NCBI GenBank assembly: GCA_963573305.1
Contig: OY754336.1
Coordinates: forward strand, 2,356,001 to 2,420,000
Reading direction: 5' to 3'
Length of the DNA stretch: 64,000 nucleotides
Origin: Pyrrhosoma nymphula
Taxonomy: Eukaryota; Arthropoda; Insecta; Odonata; Coenagrionidae
The notes under the pieces were generated by a model. That model saw only the letters and a list, made by a program, of their open reading frames with translations, searched no databases and was not told the DNA's origin. Made by a program: the position numbers and the translations under genes. Below, in pieces: positions 1 through 10,998 of this stretch. Each line of letters opens with the position of its first letter. Position 1 is the stretch's first letter.

Positions 1-274
1 GAGCGGACGTGGTCAATGGCTGTGTGTACATAGCAAAGAATTTTAATGAAGTTTATTGCACCTTACAGCCCGAGAATAAGCAATAAAGCATTATATTTAG
101 GCATGGCTAAATGTGCGCGCCTCGAAGTAGCGTAGCCACGGCAAGTCACTAAACTAAAAGTAGCTCCTTTCTCAGCCAACAGCGAGAACTTCAAACTGCA
201 ATGTGCGAAACTTAATCGTATAATTTATTTAGATTGCGTGTACAATTATTTTTAAATGTAATTACTGCAAAATA

Positions 275-486
275 TCCATTTTTAATAAAAAACTTTGTAC
301 TTTTCCACACTTTATTTCACAACTGCGACCGGTTTCACCATAATATGGCATCTTCTGGCCAAAACCGTGGCATATTATGGTGAAACCGGTCGCAGTTGTG
401 AAATAAAGTGTGGAAAAGTACAAAGTTTTTTATTAAAAATGGATATCTATCACTTCCACGAAGTCAAGCCTGAAACAATTAAATTT
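275..486 (+). mobile_element. Penelope-like 3'-tail foldback
   Basis: Two perfectly matching 76-bp inverted arms (272-347 and 371-446) enclose a 23-nt spacer. The sense arm contains GGTGAAACCGGTCGCAG, the kind of GAAAC-plus-GTC tail seen in other PLE ends in this window, and closely matches 52616-52700. The 11-mer ACTGCAAAATA occurs at 264-274 and 487-497 and looks like a target-site duplication. No coding region. The PLE assignment rests on the relatives at 24.7 and 55.4 kb that carry GIY-YIG coding sequence. Confidence 0.6.
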
Positions 487-497
487 ACTGCAAAATA

Positions 498-1389
498 CTT
501 CTAATATTCATAATATTCTAACAATTAAAGGACATATTTTAACCAAGTGCAGTCAAAATCTCTTAAAACAACGTTTATGGATAAGTTTTTTTGATTTCTT
601 GGAATATGTATGTGGTACTATAGGTGCTATATGACTATGGGTGCTCCCGGATTAAGGATTTCCGGATTATTGGTGCTCTTTGACTGAACTTTCACTTTAA
701 TAATGTCTGAATGAACTTGGAACTTACGTTATTGAAAATATCTTGAGCAATTCGTACTTCTGTCATACAAATTTTCCAATTTATTAATTTGATTCAAATA
801 GTTAATGACGTTGGTCTTCTTTTTTCAATGTATACCTAGATATAACGTGTGGAAAAAATACAACATTGTATCGTAGGTTGCATAAGGTATTTGCTGTAAC
901 AGCAACAGCACGAAGGAAAAATAAATGAGATAATACAAAAAGTTTGTAAATTCTTGGAGTTATTGTTGGATGTCTAATCAGTCTTTTTTCGGTGGGTTCT
1001 TTGGTTGTTCTCATGTTCAAAAAATATATACAACGCAATTGCATTGTGGGCTGCATGAAGTCTTGACCGTAGTTCTATATGTACTGCTGTTAGCACATCG
1101 CCTTGAAGAAACATAGATAATTAAATAATAATCACTTAGTAAATTCTTTAAAAAATCGTTATTGACTGATATGAGTTACATTTTCCCAATATTACCTATT
1201 TTTCTGTATAATTGTGGACCATTAGCCATGGAATATCTGCTTTGTTTTCTCTTTTCATGCTCCCCTCCCCCCTTTTCTAACTTTTGATAACCAATATTTG
1301 ATCTAAACTTATATTCAGACATAATGGTAATTTACTCAAAATGTTTACTACCAGGATGTGATACCTTTCAAGAGTTACTTACACATATT
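498..1389. other. no recognisable feature
   Basis: AT-rich intergenic DNA. Only short chance ORFs and no repeat structure that I could see. Confidence 0.5.
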
Positions 1390-1585
1390 TTGTCGGCCTT
1401 GGTGGCGGTGGGGTAACGTCCTCGCCTGCTAACCCAAAGGTTCGAATCCCGCCTGGGGAGGATTTTTCACTTCCCAGGACATGGTTGTTTGTGCATGTCC
1501 GTTGTTGATTGTTAAAATACCCCGATGTAAAGGCCAATATGTGCTGTTTTCGGTGGTAATATATCATAAATAAAAATATGTAATT
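1390..1585 (+). mobile_element. tRNA-derived SINE
   Basis: The head is tRNA-like: GGCCTTGGTGGCGGTGGGG, then an exact B-box GGTTCGAATCC near 1439-1449. A tRNA-unrelated body and an A/T-rich tail (ATAAATAAAAAT) follow. There is no clean cloverleaf acceptor stem, so a SINE is preferred over a functional tRNA gene. Flanking duplications were not resolved. Confidence 0.6.
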
Positions 1586-3397
1586 GAAAATTTTATAAAT
1601 TTCAAGTTTTACAATGAACTTACCTTATACCATTTCATAGCCATTTCGATGGATTGAGGATTCTTTAGAGCAGGTATCCCTGAACTCTTTGAGAGAATGG
1701 CCACTTAAGTACATGAAAAATGCTAGGAGGACCATTCCAACCAAGTCTTCTATTTTCTTTCCCACTACACCCAGCATACCAAGAAATGAACAAATGTAAG
1801 AGTTTTTGTTTGTTAGAAATTAAGAGAATTCAAATGTATCATCATTATCTGCTTCCTCTTGAGATAGTCGGAGGACCCCTGGCTCTTCTTCCTTTCCTGG
1901 CCACTGCTCCCTCCCTGGTGGTCGCTCGGCCGGGATACCCTCACCATGGATGTCCTGCGGTGCTGGCCGTCGAGGGGAATCGGGGAAATTGCACTGTCCC
2001 TAGTAGAAAAGAGAGGGGGGGGAATGGGTTGCTGGGAATAGTCGACGGATAGGAGGGGTGAACTTCTATTGTGTATCCCGAGTTGTTCCTTTAGGATTTA
2101 ATTGTTCTCAGGTTACTTTCCACTTGTTATAGGGCGTCTAGTTTTTTCCCCTTGCTGGCTATATATAGTATTTTGGGTTCAAAACTACACTTATGCCCTG
2201 ATTCAATCAAATGCTTGGCCACCATGGATGTATTGTTTTGCGGTTATGTGCAGTTCCTGTGTTCTTTCATCCTGGTAGCAAAGTCGCTACCTGTTGTGTA
2301 TTTTACCATAAGTGGTGGCATTAAATATAAATTTATCGGTAACATTTTTATTAGTGCCATTACAATTACCTAAGAAAAGAAATCTTTTAAGGTTTTACTT
2401 TGCCAGTCTTCTGGGATCATTTTCAATAGGGGTTATCCCCAAAGAGTAATTTGGGGGACGCGTCCCCTCTTAGTCAGGCTCGTGACTTTTCCCGTCATGG
2501 CTGAGGGTTTTACGCAGTGGCGACCTTCAAGATTGCAAGACGTCGATTTTTGGAGATATTGTGGGGGTGGGTGCTATAAACAAAGAAAAAGTGTGAAATC
2601 GCTGGTGAAGCTGCATTTGATGCCCCATTGTCAAATGGAGTTACTAGAAATAAATGTAGGTACTACTGTGTCCATAAGTATGTAGATGGTAGACTCCAGC
2701 CCTACCCTATTTTACAAATTTGAATGAATGGGGAAAGTTGGAAATTTTTTAGGGTTGGCAAACAAGGCTGGCTGCAGCCTTTACTGGTGTAAATTAACTG
2801 CGAAGTGAGCTGACGAGGGATTCTGAGCAATAGGACTAGCGAAACTGGTGTCAAATAAACCCCAGGAGCAAATGTCCTAGCGGAAGGAAAGCACTTAAGA
2901 AACCTCCACGCACTATACTACGTCCATTCATTGCCGGTCCCAAGGGGGCAATGGCCCCCCCCCCCCCAAAACCTGGCTTATTTCTTTGTCACATACCTTA
3001 AATTAAAGGCCTAAATTATTTTGTTGCTTTTTCGTTATTGAAGTTTTGGTTATTTTACTTTAAAATCCAGTTAAATTTTATATAGAGTAAAATGATTTTT
3101 AAAACCACAAGCTAAATGCGATTGTAAATCAAAATAATGTTGGAATTAGTTGAAACTTGGTGGTAATCTTAAAGGGAAATATACATTTAGTAAAAATTTG
3201 CTCTTCTTAAAAAGGCAAAAAAAAAGTTTTTAAAAACCCATTTGCAGATGAAAAAAATTATTATTTTACATTCTGAAAGGACATAAGTGTTAATTTTATA
3301 GGTTAATAAACATACTTCATTAAAATAGCGTATCATTTCTTAAATACTCAAACAAACTGTCAAAATAAAATATTTTGAACAGTATTTATATGGCTGT
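1586..3397. other. no recognisable gene; poly-C run
   Basis: Unassigned sequence. A C-homopolymer of about 14 nt lies near 2957-2970. The open frames at 1720-2052 and 2482-2685 lack codon or domain support and are probably chance. Confidence 0.4.
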
Positions 3398-3597
3398 CGG
3401 TTTTACCCCAACCATGGGGCAAAACCGTCATTTTACAGACTTTGGGAAAATTTTTTTTTTAAATATAACCATTCGGAATAAGTCTACTATACTGAGCACA
3501 TTGCTTCTTTAACATTTAAGAACACAGGAAAAATGAGTTTTAAAAAGAAACATCAACAAATAGCTTTTTCTTATATGTTTAATGCTTAGCAGGTCGG

Positions 3598-4370
3598 TTT
3601 TGCCCCACCGCACCGTTTTGTCCTTTCCGTCCACCGCACCTTCTCCATCCTCCTCCACGCCCACATCTCGAACACCTGCAGCTTATTCTCGTCTTCCTTT
3701 CTCAGATTCCACGTTTCTGTCCCATACAACGCATCAACAACACATCAAGCTCTTCACCAGCCTCTTCTTTATATCCTTACCCAATGTCCCCGTCATCAGC
3801 CCCATTCTATTACTGAACGCTCCCTTTGCTAGTGCTATTCTCCTCCTATGTCTTTGCCAATGTGCCTATTTTATTCTGGCGTTCTGTCCAAGTAATTAAA
3901 ATGTTCTTCTTGCTCCAGTCTTTGCCCTCCTAACTCTTAAGACCAGCCTCGCTTTCTTTGTCTTAGAGAGTCTCATTACTTTCTTTTTCTTATGATTTAT
4001 CTTCGTTCCGGATTTCTCGCAAAGATTTTATGATTCTTCTACTGAAGACTGCAATACCTTCAATATGTGATTAACGCCTGGTCGCCTGCGAATCCACTTC
4101 ACCGACTTTATCAGCTGGCCTCTTACTTAGATGGCCACGTCTAGCTCCCCAAGCCTCTATTGCCATTTCCTCAGCATAAATGTTAAAAAGCAAAGGCGAC
4201 AACGGGCATCCTTGCCTCACCACACAGCCTATAACTGTCCACCCTAATTCACCATCAGCCACCCTAGCCTGTGCCCTCTGGGTAGGCCTACGCTTATTTT
4301 TGAAAATTGGTTTTTCTTTTGAATTCGTCCCTTCAAAATAGTTGTTTTGGTGAGAAAACAAATACATTTC
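3598..4370 (-). pseudogene. LINE reverse-transcriptase fragment
   Basis: Degraded non-LTR reverse transcriptase on the minus strand. At about 4071-4300 the frame reads VRQGCPLSPLLFNIYAEEM, the conserved RT block around QGxPLSPLLF. Further 3' (about 3618-3722) another frame reads TETWNLRKEDENKLQVFEMW, typical of the C-terminal part of arthropod endonuclease-reverse transcriptase LINEs. The parts are in different frames and the sequence between them has stops, so it is a dead 5'-truncated copy. The plus-strand ORF at 3582-3899 is its antisense shadow. The clade is not settled (RTE/L1-like is possible). Confidence 0.7.
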
Positions 4371-4760
4371 AGGCTGGTTGATGTACGACTACCCATAGCC
4401 GTGCCTAAGGGGTCAAAGTGCAGGTGCACTAGAATAAGCGGATTTCGATGCCAGACACACGTCTTTAAAGTAATTAGCTGATTGTAGAGTACCGTTGGGG
4501 CGAAAATTTTAACCATTTTTTCTGTATCTTGAAGCCATCATGAAGTATTATTACTTGTCACCGGCCTAGCCACCGTACGGGCGCTTGGCTGACGGTCGCC
4601 ACTATGCTGTCATCCGTGCCGAGATCTGAGCGCTCCCCACCCCTTCTTTCTCTTTGTACTTCCTCGTGCACTTCTGAGGGTAAATAAATGGTCAATATTA
4701 TCTGATTACCTGGATGTGTTTAATTAACATATTTGAAAATACAATGAGTAAGTACACAAT

Positions 4761-5186
4761 TTAGTTCCGGTCTCTTGATGTAGATGGTGTGTCATACTTA
4801 TGATTTAATGTTGACTTTTTGATGTCAGGTAGGGACTTCCGGTAGGAATCTATGGATATGAGCAAGTCTTGAAAGGCGTCCTCTTTTTGTGTTATTGTTC
4901 TGTTGAAATCGGACATAAGTTTTACGCCTCGCTCCGCATGATCATTAACCACTCTAATGTAAGTAGCAATTTGCTTTCCCATTTTGTAATCCTCTCTTTC
5001 AGCCCATTCAGTCAAAGGGTACTCTAAAAACTCTTGACTAATTCCTAGTATTCGGAAAAATCTGACGGAGCTTGTTGTGGCTAAGTCACCAAGTGTCATA
5101 TTGGGAACATCCCTCAACTGCACCTGTCTCTTCTTCAACGGCTCATCTGAACCTTCATTATTGAGAATACCGGTGGCAACTTGCAT
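4761..5186 (-). CDS. C-terminal coding remnant, unidentified family
   Basis: Open frame of 141 codons ending in TAA. The sequence is soluble and helical (FFRILGISQEFLEYPLTEW, then NDHAERGVKLMSDFN, then a Q/D-rich helix and a short Ser/Thr-rich tail). I recall similar C-terminal regions in repeated arthropod proteins of unknown function, probably transposon derived. The frame is open about 11 codons upstream of the ATG, then meets a TGA, so this is probably a last exon or a 5'-truncated copy. No catalytic motif is visible and no upstream exon was found. Confidence 0.45.
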   Translation of the reverse strand: MQVATGILNNEGSDEPLKKRQVQLRDVPNMTLGDLATTSSVRFFRILGISQEFLEYPLTEWAEREDYKMGKQIATYIRVVNDHAERGVKLMSDFNRTITQKEDAFQDLLISIDSYRKSLPDIKKSTLNHKYDTPSTSRDRN

Positions 5187-5479
5187 TTTGTCTTCTTCAG
5201 TGAGTTTGTCATTAACCTTTCCTCACTGCCCTCCTCTGATCATCCTTCTTCATCTTTAAATCTACACCCCCGATAAATCATAACCTCGGTCCGCGTTGAT
5301 CACACAAGAAAAGTATTTCTTCCTTCCAAGCCTTTTTTCTGCTTCTTTTATAGCGCATCATTTGCCTTTTTTTCCAGTTGTTCCATACTAGGAAAATTTA
5401 CTTTTGAAAACTTTTTAAAAACTTAAAAAAAACTATAAGTTTACTGTAAGTTAACTTAAAGTGAATTGAAACATCACCC

Positions 5480-5632
5480 TAAAGTAAACTTTTAAAATAC
5501 TTTTAGTTAACTTAAGAATAACCTGTAGTAAACTTAAGGATAACTTTTAGTAAACTTTTGGATAACTTTTAGTAAACTTTAGGATAACTTTTAGTAAACT
5601 TTAGGATAACTTTTAGTGAACTTTCCCAAGTA
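5480..5632. repeat. 22-bp minisatellite
   Basis: About six to seven tandem units of roughly 22 bp, consensus AGGATAACTTTTAGTAAACT plus T-rich ends, becoming more regular toward the right. Confidence 0.8.
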
Positions 5633-5763
5633 GCCATGAATGTCGGCTGAATATTGGCCCAATATCGGCTTCAGATTGGCACATCAGCCCCTCATTGCCA
5701 TCGTTTTGCCAATGTTGGCCCGATATGGGCAGCCTACATTGGGCTGACATCAGCTGCTGATGT

Positions 5764-6084
5764 TATGAGGTGAATATTGATGAAGTTCTGAAAGCATGTT
5801 TTAAAACTCGATTCACAAACTATGGAACCGATTAAACATTAGGTTGGGAAAAACTTTTATTTTGTTTCACACACTAAACTTGGGACTTGACCATTTTTGT
5901 GGCCTGGTCAAAAATTTTCTGTTATGAGGCGAATATTGACGAAGCTCCGAAAGCATGTTTTAAAACTCAATTCACAAACTATGGAACCGATTAAACATTA
6001 GGTTGGGAAAATTTTTTTTGTTTCACACAACTTAGGACTTAACCATTTTTGTGGCCGGGTCAGAAAATTTTCTGACGGCTAGGG
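5764..6084. repeat. tandem duplication, about 160 bp x 2
   Basis: Two adjacent copies, the second starting near 5925. Both contain GCATGTTTTAAAACTC, ACTATGGAACCGATTAAACA and CCATTTTTGTGGCC, with a few substitutions and small indels between them. Confidence 0.85.
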
Positions 6085-6806
6085 GAAGTATCTTTTGGTT
6101 TCAAATGAAAAATGCCCTATGAAATGTGGTTTTAAAATTTTTTTGTAATCTACTGGAACGATGGAACACATGAGATATTTCTCCCAGCGGTAGATATTTC
6201 TCAAGTCATCAGTCTGAGTTTTCCGTTTTCTGAAGGCCGATTTTCGAACTCCGCCCGTGATGTACATTTGGGATAAAATATGAACAGGGGCAAAAGATAT
6301 TGGGTATGTAAGAGTTCACTATCATATAGACTTGATATACTTGTGGCCCTGGCGAATAATATTGCCTCAATTTATGGCCCACAGGCTGTGGGTCTGCAAA
6401 GTGCGTAAAACTTTAGAATGATGCAACAACATTTAAACAATTAAAATTTTTGGAAACTAAAAATTAACTAAAGATTATGTTCCCATTCACTTTAAAATAA
6501 CAAATGGTAAATGTTTATGGTTATATCTATGGTCCATGTTATAACTCGGTAGTAACCATGTATATTCATAAGTAACAGATATGACACATTGACTTCATTA
6601 TTCCATGCTATTGCCCTCACCAAACCAAGGGGATAAAGGGGATCTTAATAAATGATTATATAGGAAAAACTTTTATTGGAAAACTTATTATTGGAAACTG
6701 CCGCATACCATAAGGTTTTGGTCACATTAATAAAAATGCACGTTAAGATCTAAATCGGTTTATTAAAATTATAAATAATGCAAAGAAAATAGTGATATTT
6801 CCAGTT
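6085..6806. other. BEN gene 3' flank, polyadenylation signal
   Basis: No other gene seen. On the minus strand an AATAAA hexamer at 6764-6759 lies about 45 nt after the BEN-gene stop codon and is the likely polyadenylation signal. Confidence 0.45.
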
Positions 6807-6979
6807 TTACTCAACAATGTTGTCGTCTTCCTTCTCTTTCTCTGACTGCATTCTAAACTCATTAATTATTTTACGCCCTTCCTCTGTCTTTGAATAATTA
6901 TTTAATTTTAAACCGATTGATCTCCTGATTTCATTAGATATATCGGAGGGATGCTTCCCAAATTCCTTGGCTGCATAAT
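6807..6979 (-). CDS. BEN domain C-terminal part, last exon
   Basis: Acceptor TTTTTCAG before 6979, phase 1, stop TAA 6809-6807. Reads YAAKEFGKHPSDISNEIRRS, matching the terminal BEN helix that ends with I-R-x-S-I, followed by an acidic C-tail. Confidence 0.75.
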
Positions 6980-9825
6980 CTGAAAAATTAAAAAAATAGG
7001 GTGACAGAGCCATTTCTCTAGGGTTAACTTATGGGTGCAACAAATTTTTGGTGCCGGAGCATGAGCCAGAAATCTTTTTAACAAACACCTTTAATTACCA
7101 TATTTGAATGAAAAGGATACATGCAAGGTAATATTTCATAATGTTATCTAATTTATAACAAAGGAAAAATGTGAAAAACCTCCATAAAGCTGTAGAAATT
7201 TGAAAAAAGGCAAAAAGTTCTTGTCTACTAGTTGATTCACCATGGTCAATTTAAACTTATAGAAAAACAGTACGGTATTAAGACAATTAAATTCAATACA
7301 CCTAAGTTAAGTTTCCACCCACCAATTATCCCTTTAATTTTATCTTCATCCAATGTCTTCTTCCGAAAAGAGTTTTTATGTGCATTGCACCTATTCCCTT
7401 TAAGGGAACACAATGCCATTTCCTCTGTACTGAAAACCATTGCCGTTAGTTCTGCAGCCAAAATAGATATTTTGGCATGCCTGGCCTTCTTCACCAACCT
7501 CTTCTTCAGGGCAACTGTCCCAAAAGTTATCATTTCCTGTATGAGGGAAAATACCAATTCCTACATTATAAAGAAAACTTTGATATGTGACCTCAATAAA
7601 TTATACTATTTCATCAGCACACATATACTTACCTCTGAGGGAGATTCGGTGAACTCCTCACCATGATTCTCTTGGTGAAATTGCTTATCACCACCTCCAG
7701 ATTGACTGGTTGATGGCATTGATGATTTCTGGGACAATTGAACTGTCATATGTTAACAATTGTCAGTTTCCTGAAATAAAAAAATATTTAAATGATGAAT
7801 GTGTCCCATAAAAGATGAAGTAAAAGCTTTTAACATTTTTATTTCACATGTTAGCCTAGTAAACTGTCCATAATTCAGCCTCAATTCTTCTTCATTAGCC
7901 TCATTCACATTGAGAAATACACAGACACAAGATTTTGGTGCATAGTCAGAAAGCCACATAAAGAATAATGGTTTCAAACTTAAATAATAAACATGTATTG
8001 TACCAATGAAATCATAACAAGAACAGAATTCGTTCATTAGTTGCAGGCATGGTTATCTACATTACGTAATGAACACAAATTACATATTTACCTGAGTATT
8101 AGAATTATCAGGGCTTGTTGATGTGCCCCCAGTAGTGATGCCTGTGCCATCTATTTTCTCAAGCACTGCTATAGAACCGCTGGAAATAGAATTGTTGTCT
8201 TTACAACAGCAGCAGCAGTTGCCAGCTAGTTTCACCAACTTTTTTAGTTTTGTTGTTATTCCAGGAAATTCTTAAAATAAAAAAATATTCTTATTACAAA
8301 AATACCACATCTATCTGACATTAAGGAAAATAGTATACAATAATGTCTTTTAAAAAATCCCTACCTTCTACTAGGTATTTCATTTCCTTGAACATGGCCA
8401 ACTCCTTTTTGAAATTCATGTTCTCCTCCTTGAGCAGCTTCACCGTTAAACTGGACATGGCATCATTGGAGTCGGAGTCTGATAAGACAGCAGAGGAGTC
8501 GCTGCTCTCAGATGATATGTCCTAAAATGAGGAAATTAGAACAGCACCATTTTAAGAATCTGAATTTTGTAAAAGACAATATCAAATCAACGGATGTGTT
8601 CATACCTTACTTTTCCACTGCCGTTTCCTTAAATTTCCATCTCTAGAACTCCCACATTTTCTTTTACTGCTTTCAGTACCAACAGTGGAATTGGACCGTG
8701 ATTCAAGAGCCTAAAATATGAATCATATGCCAAACATTAATGTGCGCTGAGGTGATAACTCTTAGAAGCATAATTTAAAAAAATTAATCTAGCAGCTTAA
8801 AAAAATTTAAGAAGCTCATATTCACCTTCCCCTTCGATGATAACTGTTAGCAGAGAGTAGTACACTCTCATTTCCACTTATCTCCATCTGACCTCTTAAG
8901 AGGTGGAGGATTCAGGTATCATATTTCATCTCTACGAAAGAAGAAATGAATTACATTTAAAGAACCATGTTTGTATTCTATTTTAACACATTGTGGATCG
9001 GTCACGAGTGTACTCATGCTTTGCATGCCATCTGTTAAGGACAGGTCACGAGAAGACTCATGTTTACAAGTACTTTGTCAGTGCACTGTACTGTCAGTAC
9101 ATGTATTGGAGATGTTGTTTGGGATAAAATAATTTTGAACATTCCTGGCAGATTATTAATAAACCATGCAGCTCCTGTTTTTTTCACGAATTTTTAATCT
9201 TTAAGCCAAACATTTTATAAAGTTGATGGGATATAAATTAATTAATAGCTGTGTGCAAAAAATTTGAAGAAACGCAGCACAACCACTGAGGAAAGATAGT
9301 AGAAAAATCTCCCAACTGCAATGTTTTAAGAATGGTATCTTCATTTAAATACTTTATTTGTTCGTCAGTCATGTCATACATGGAGAATTGTTTCTTTGCT
9401 AAATCCTTCCTTTGCCCCCGTGAAGGAAAGGGGACCCCAAACTGCTCATAGTTCTTTGAGGCCTCAACAATTTCTGTCCATTCTGTAATTCATAGAGTAT
9501 GGATTAGTGTAAAACGCTGTGAAATCTACTCGCAATGCAGTGAAAATTAAACCTTACTGTTACTTTGAGCCGTGATGAGGGCAACAGCTTCTTTAAACTT
9601 CACATCGGAGTACTTGTGCAGTTTTCCTTTAGGCCTCGCATCATAATTGATTGGCCATATCACAGAGATCGCGGTTTACTCGTCAATGAATTTTTGAACG
9701 TTTAACGGCTCTTTACGAGGCCGCAACCATTCCGAGAAGCCAACTTGTACTGGCTTATTGAATTCACTGCCAGTTAGGTCTTCATTCACAAATTCGCATA
9801 GAATATAAATGGAATTCGACACCAT
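6807..9825 (-). CDS. BEN-domain protein, multi-exon gene
   Basis: Eight exons with GT/AG boundaries: 9825-9558, 9482 to about 9330 (3' end uncertain), 8710-8606, 8521-8365, 8270-8092, 7728-7633, 7560-7323, 6979-6807. From the third exon on, phases fit without forcing (0,0-1,1-0,0,0-1,1-stop). The protein has an N-terminal conserved block, a basic Ser-rich exon, an acidic Ser stretch followed by a short coiled coil, a run of five cysteines, a low-complexity linker, then a C-terminal BEN domain split over the last two exons. BEN domains bind DNA or chromatin proteins, so a nuclear role is inferred. Oddities: an in-frame TAA at 9678-9676 in exon 1, and a TTAA-flanked MITE (8987-9325) abutting exon 2. 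It may be a decaying gene, a domesticated or transposon-borne BEN gene, or carry a nonsense allele. The gene is divergent from the one at 11595. Confidence 0.8.
7323..7560 (-). CDS. BEN domain, N-terminal two thirds
   Basis: 238 nt, phase 0 to 1. Reads EMITFGTVALKKRL, then ISILAAELTAMVFSTEEMAL, then CSLKGN and KKTLDEDKIKGIIG. The order (leading strand and helix, L-x-F-s-x-E-x-L-x-x-x-S-L-x-G, then K-x-L-D-x-x-K-x-x-x-I) is the BEN signature. Confidence 0.8.
7633..7728 (-). CDS. BEN gene exon 6, linker
   Basis: 96 nt, phase 0 to 0, acceptor TGTCCCAG and donor GTAAGT. Encodes a hydrophilic linker containing STSQSGGGDKQFHQEN. An alternative acceptor upstream (before 7771) would introduce a stop, which favours this start. 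Confidence 0.6.
8092..8270 (-). CDS. BEN gene exon 5, poly-Cys segment
   Basis: 179 nt, phase 1 to 0. Encodes KLKKLVKLAGNCCCCCK and a Ser/Thr/Gly-rich linker. The five-cysteine run comes from a GCT/GCA-type repeat (CAGCAGCAGCAG on plus) and could be length-polymorphic. Confidence 0.65.
8365..8521 (-). CDS. BEN gene exon 4, acidic plus coiled coil
   Basis: 157 nt, phase 0 to 1. An acidic Ser stretch (DISSESSDSSAVLSDSDSND) is followed by heptad-like LTVKLLKEENMNFKKELAMF, a likely short coiled coil. This layout before a BEN domain is common in insect BEN proteins. Confidence 0.7.
8606..8710 (-). CDS. BEN gene exon 3 of model
   Basis: 105 nt, phase 0 to 0, acceptor ATATTTTAG and donor GTATGA. 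Encodes a basic Ser-rich segment with KRKCGSSRDGNLRKRQ, a plausible nuclear-localisation stretch. Confidence 0.65.
8987..9325. mobile_element. TTAA-flanked MITE copy 1 (piggyBac-type)
   Basis: TTAA at 8983-8986 and 9326-9329. Left end CACATTGTGGATCGGTCACG, right end matching AACATTGCAG inverted. The first 65 bp are clearly related to the MITE at 51800. TTAA duplication is the hallmark of the piggyBac superfamily. Inserted at the edge of exon 2 of the BEN gene. Confidence 0.6.
9330..9482 (-). CDS. BEN gene exon 2, 3' end disturbed by MITE
   Basis: Acceptor ATTACAG before 9482. In phase 1 the frame reads WTEIVEASKNYEQFGVPFPS and later DMTDEQIKYLNEDTIL. It runs straight into the TTAA target of the MITE at 9326. 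No good donor is visible on this side, so the exon end may have been displaced by the insertion. Confidence 0.6.
9558..9825 (-). CDS. BEN gene exon 1, with in-frame TAA
   Basis: Starts MVSNSIYILCEFVNED and reads for 49 codons to a TAA at 9678-9676. It then continues in the same frame with coding-looking sequence (TAISVIWPINYDARPKGKLH) to the donor GTAAGG after 9558. A single C-to-T change from CAA would explain the stop. Phase at the 3' end is 1, matching exon 2. Confidence 0.65.
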
Positions 9826-9829
9826 TTTC

Positions 9830-10640
9830 AAAGGTATGTTAATTTATAAATAACTCAGGGTGAGAAAAAGCGGCCTAACTTAAAGACTCAGTATACTATG
9901 AATCTTTAATCCACTAGTTAATTTATCGCAGGAAATTAGTCTCCCAATTCACTATACAAAAAATCTCATAAAAGTACACAATAAACGCAACACCACACCA
10001 AATAAACTCGCTTCAACTTTCACGTTTTTCACCACCCAGAGTAATAATGGTAGTTATCTGCCTCGTAACCACGGTGACTTGCCTGTTTAGCACGAATTCA
10101 TCGTTGAACTCCCGCTCATGGGGAACGCTCCGCCAATCAGGGCGCACATTTCAATGCTGGTTCTGCTTACATGTTCATGATGTTCATGGTTCTGCTAATG
10201 GCCAGTTACATAACAGAGCCATGAACAAGAGCATTGCGATTTTGAGAGACCCGCTAAATTTTGTTCATGAATTTTGTTATTAAACCCATGAACATATTAA
10301 ACCTTTGGTTGCCAAAGAATATCTTAGGAACTATAATGTATAATATACCGGAAAATTAATCTGCGATTTTGCAGAGGTTCAGGAATATATGTATTTAAAA
10401 TAATAAAATTAAAAACATTGGCAAGTAAACACGCGCAGGAAGTTAGCCCCCAAAAAATCCACCGCAAGCATAGAGCAGTAAGCTCTATGACCGCAAGGTC
10501 TCATTTTCAGGGCTACCAACATAAATCATTAATTTACATTTTAGACACTTAAATTACACCATTTCTCTTCTAAACCGTGAAATAACTCGCTAAACACTGA
10601 AATAACACGCTTTAAATACTACAAGCAATGAAGCAACTCT
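9830..10640. other. BEN gene 5' flank
   Basis: Presumed promoter side of the BEN gene, with no further gene seen. A short local repeat of CATGTTCATG/GATGTTCATGG lies at 10170-10190, and a CCGCAAG dyad near 10461-10497. Confidence 0.35.
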
Positions 10641-10644
10641 TTAG

Positions 10645-10998
10645 AAAAATTGCTCATATTCCCAGGTTTGACACCCAGGGGCGGGTAAACCACGGCCATC
10701 TTATGGCCGTGGGTAAACACGTTACCGCCCCGCGCGAGTCAAGCGCCGGGTGTCAAACTTGGGAATATGAGTAACTTTTCTTTAATCCATCATTAAGAGT
10801 ACATTACTGCTAGTATCTACAGTTTTTTAAAAATAGGATCTCCGGACGGTTAACTCCGTATGAAGTCGATATATGGGCGCTTGCCTCGTGTGGGACTCGG
10901 GCGGTAACGTGGTTAGCCGGCCGGGGTGTTAAACCTGTGAATATGAGTAACTTTTCTTTAATCCATCAAATACAGTACTCTCTTGTTAGTATCTATCA
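10645..10998. repeat. foldback plus direct repeat in divergent promoter region
   Basis: An inverted pair (CTCATATTCCCAGGTTTGAC at 10648 and its complement near 10752-10772) flanks a 24-bp hairpin CCACGGCCATCTTATGGCCG at 10691. The right arm and downstream GAATATGAGTAACTTTTCTT recur about 168 bp later at 10931. Probably a foldback MITE followed by a partial direct duplication. Confidence 0.65.

Noticed and set aside
1390..1470. Functional tRNA gene
   Set aside because: B-box is perfect but no acceptor stem or normal anticodon loop. A SINE body and tail follow.
3582..3899. Plus-strand 105-codon ORF
   Set aside because: Antisense of the LINE RT fragment, which has recognisable motifs on the minus strand.
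7753..8037. 94-codon minus-strand ORF between BEN exons 5 and 6
   Set aside because: It lies in an intron of the BEN gene and joins no exon in phase. AT-rich chance frame.
10047..10283. 78-codon ORF upstream of the BEN gene
   Set aside because: No domain. It contains the local CATGTTCATG repeat and lies in the promoter side.
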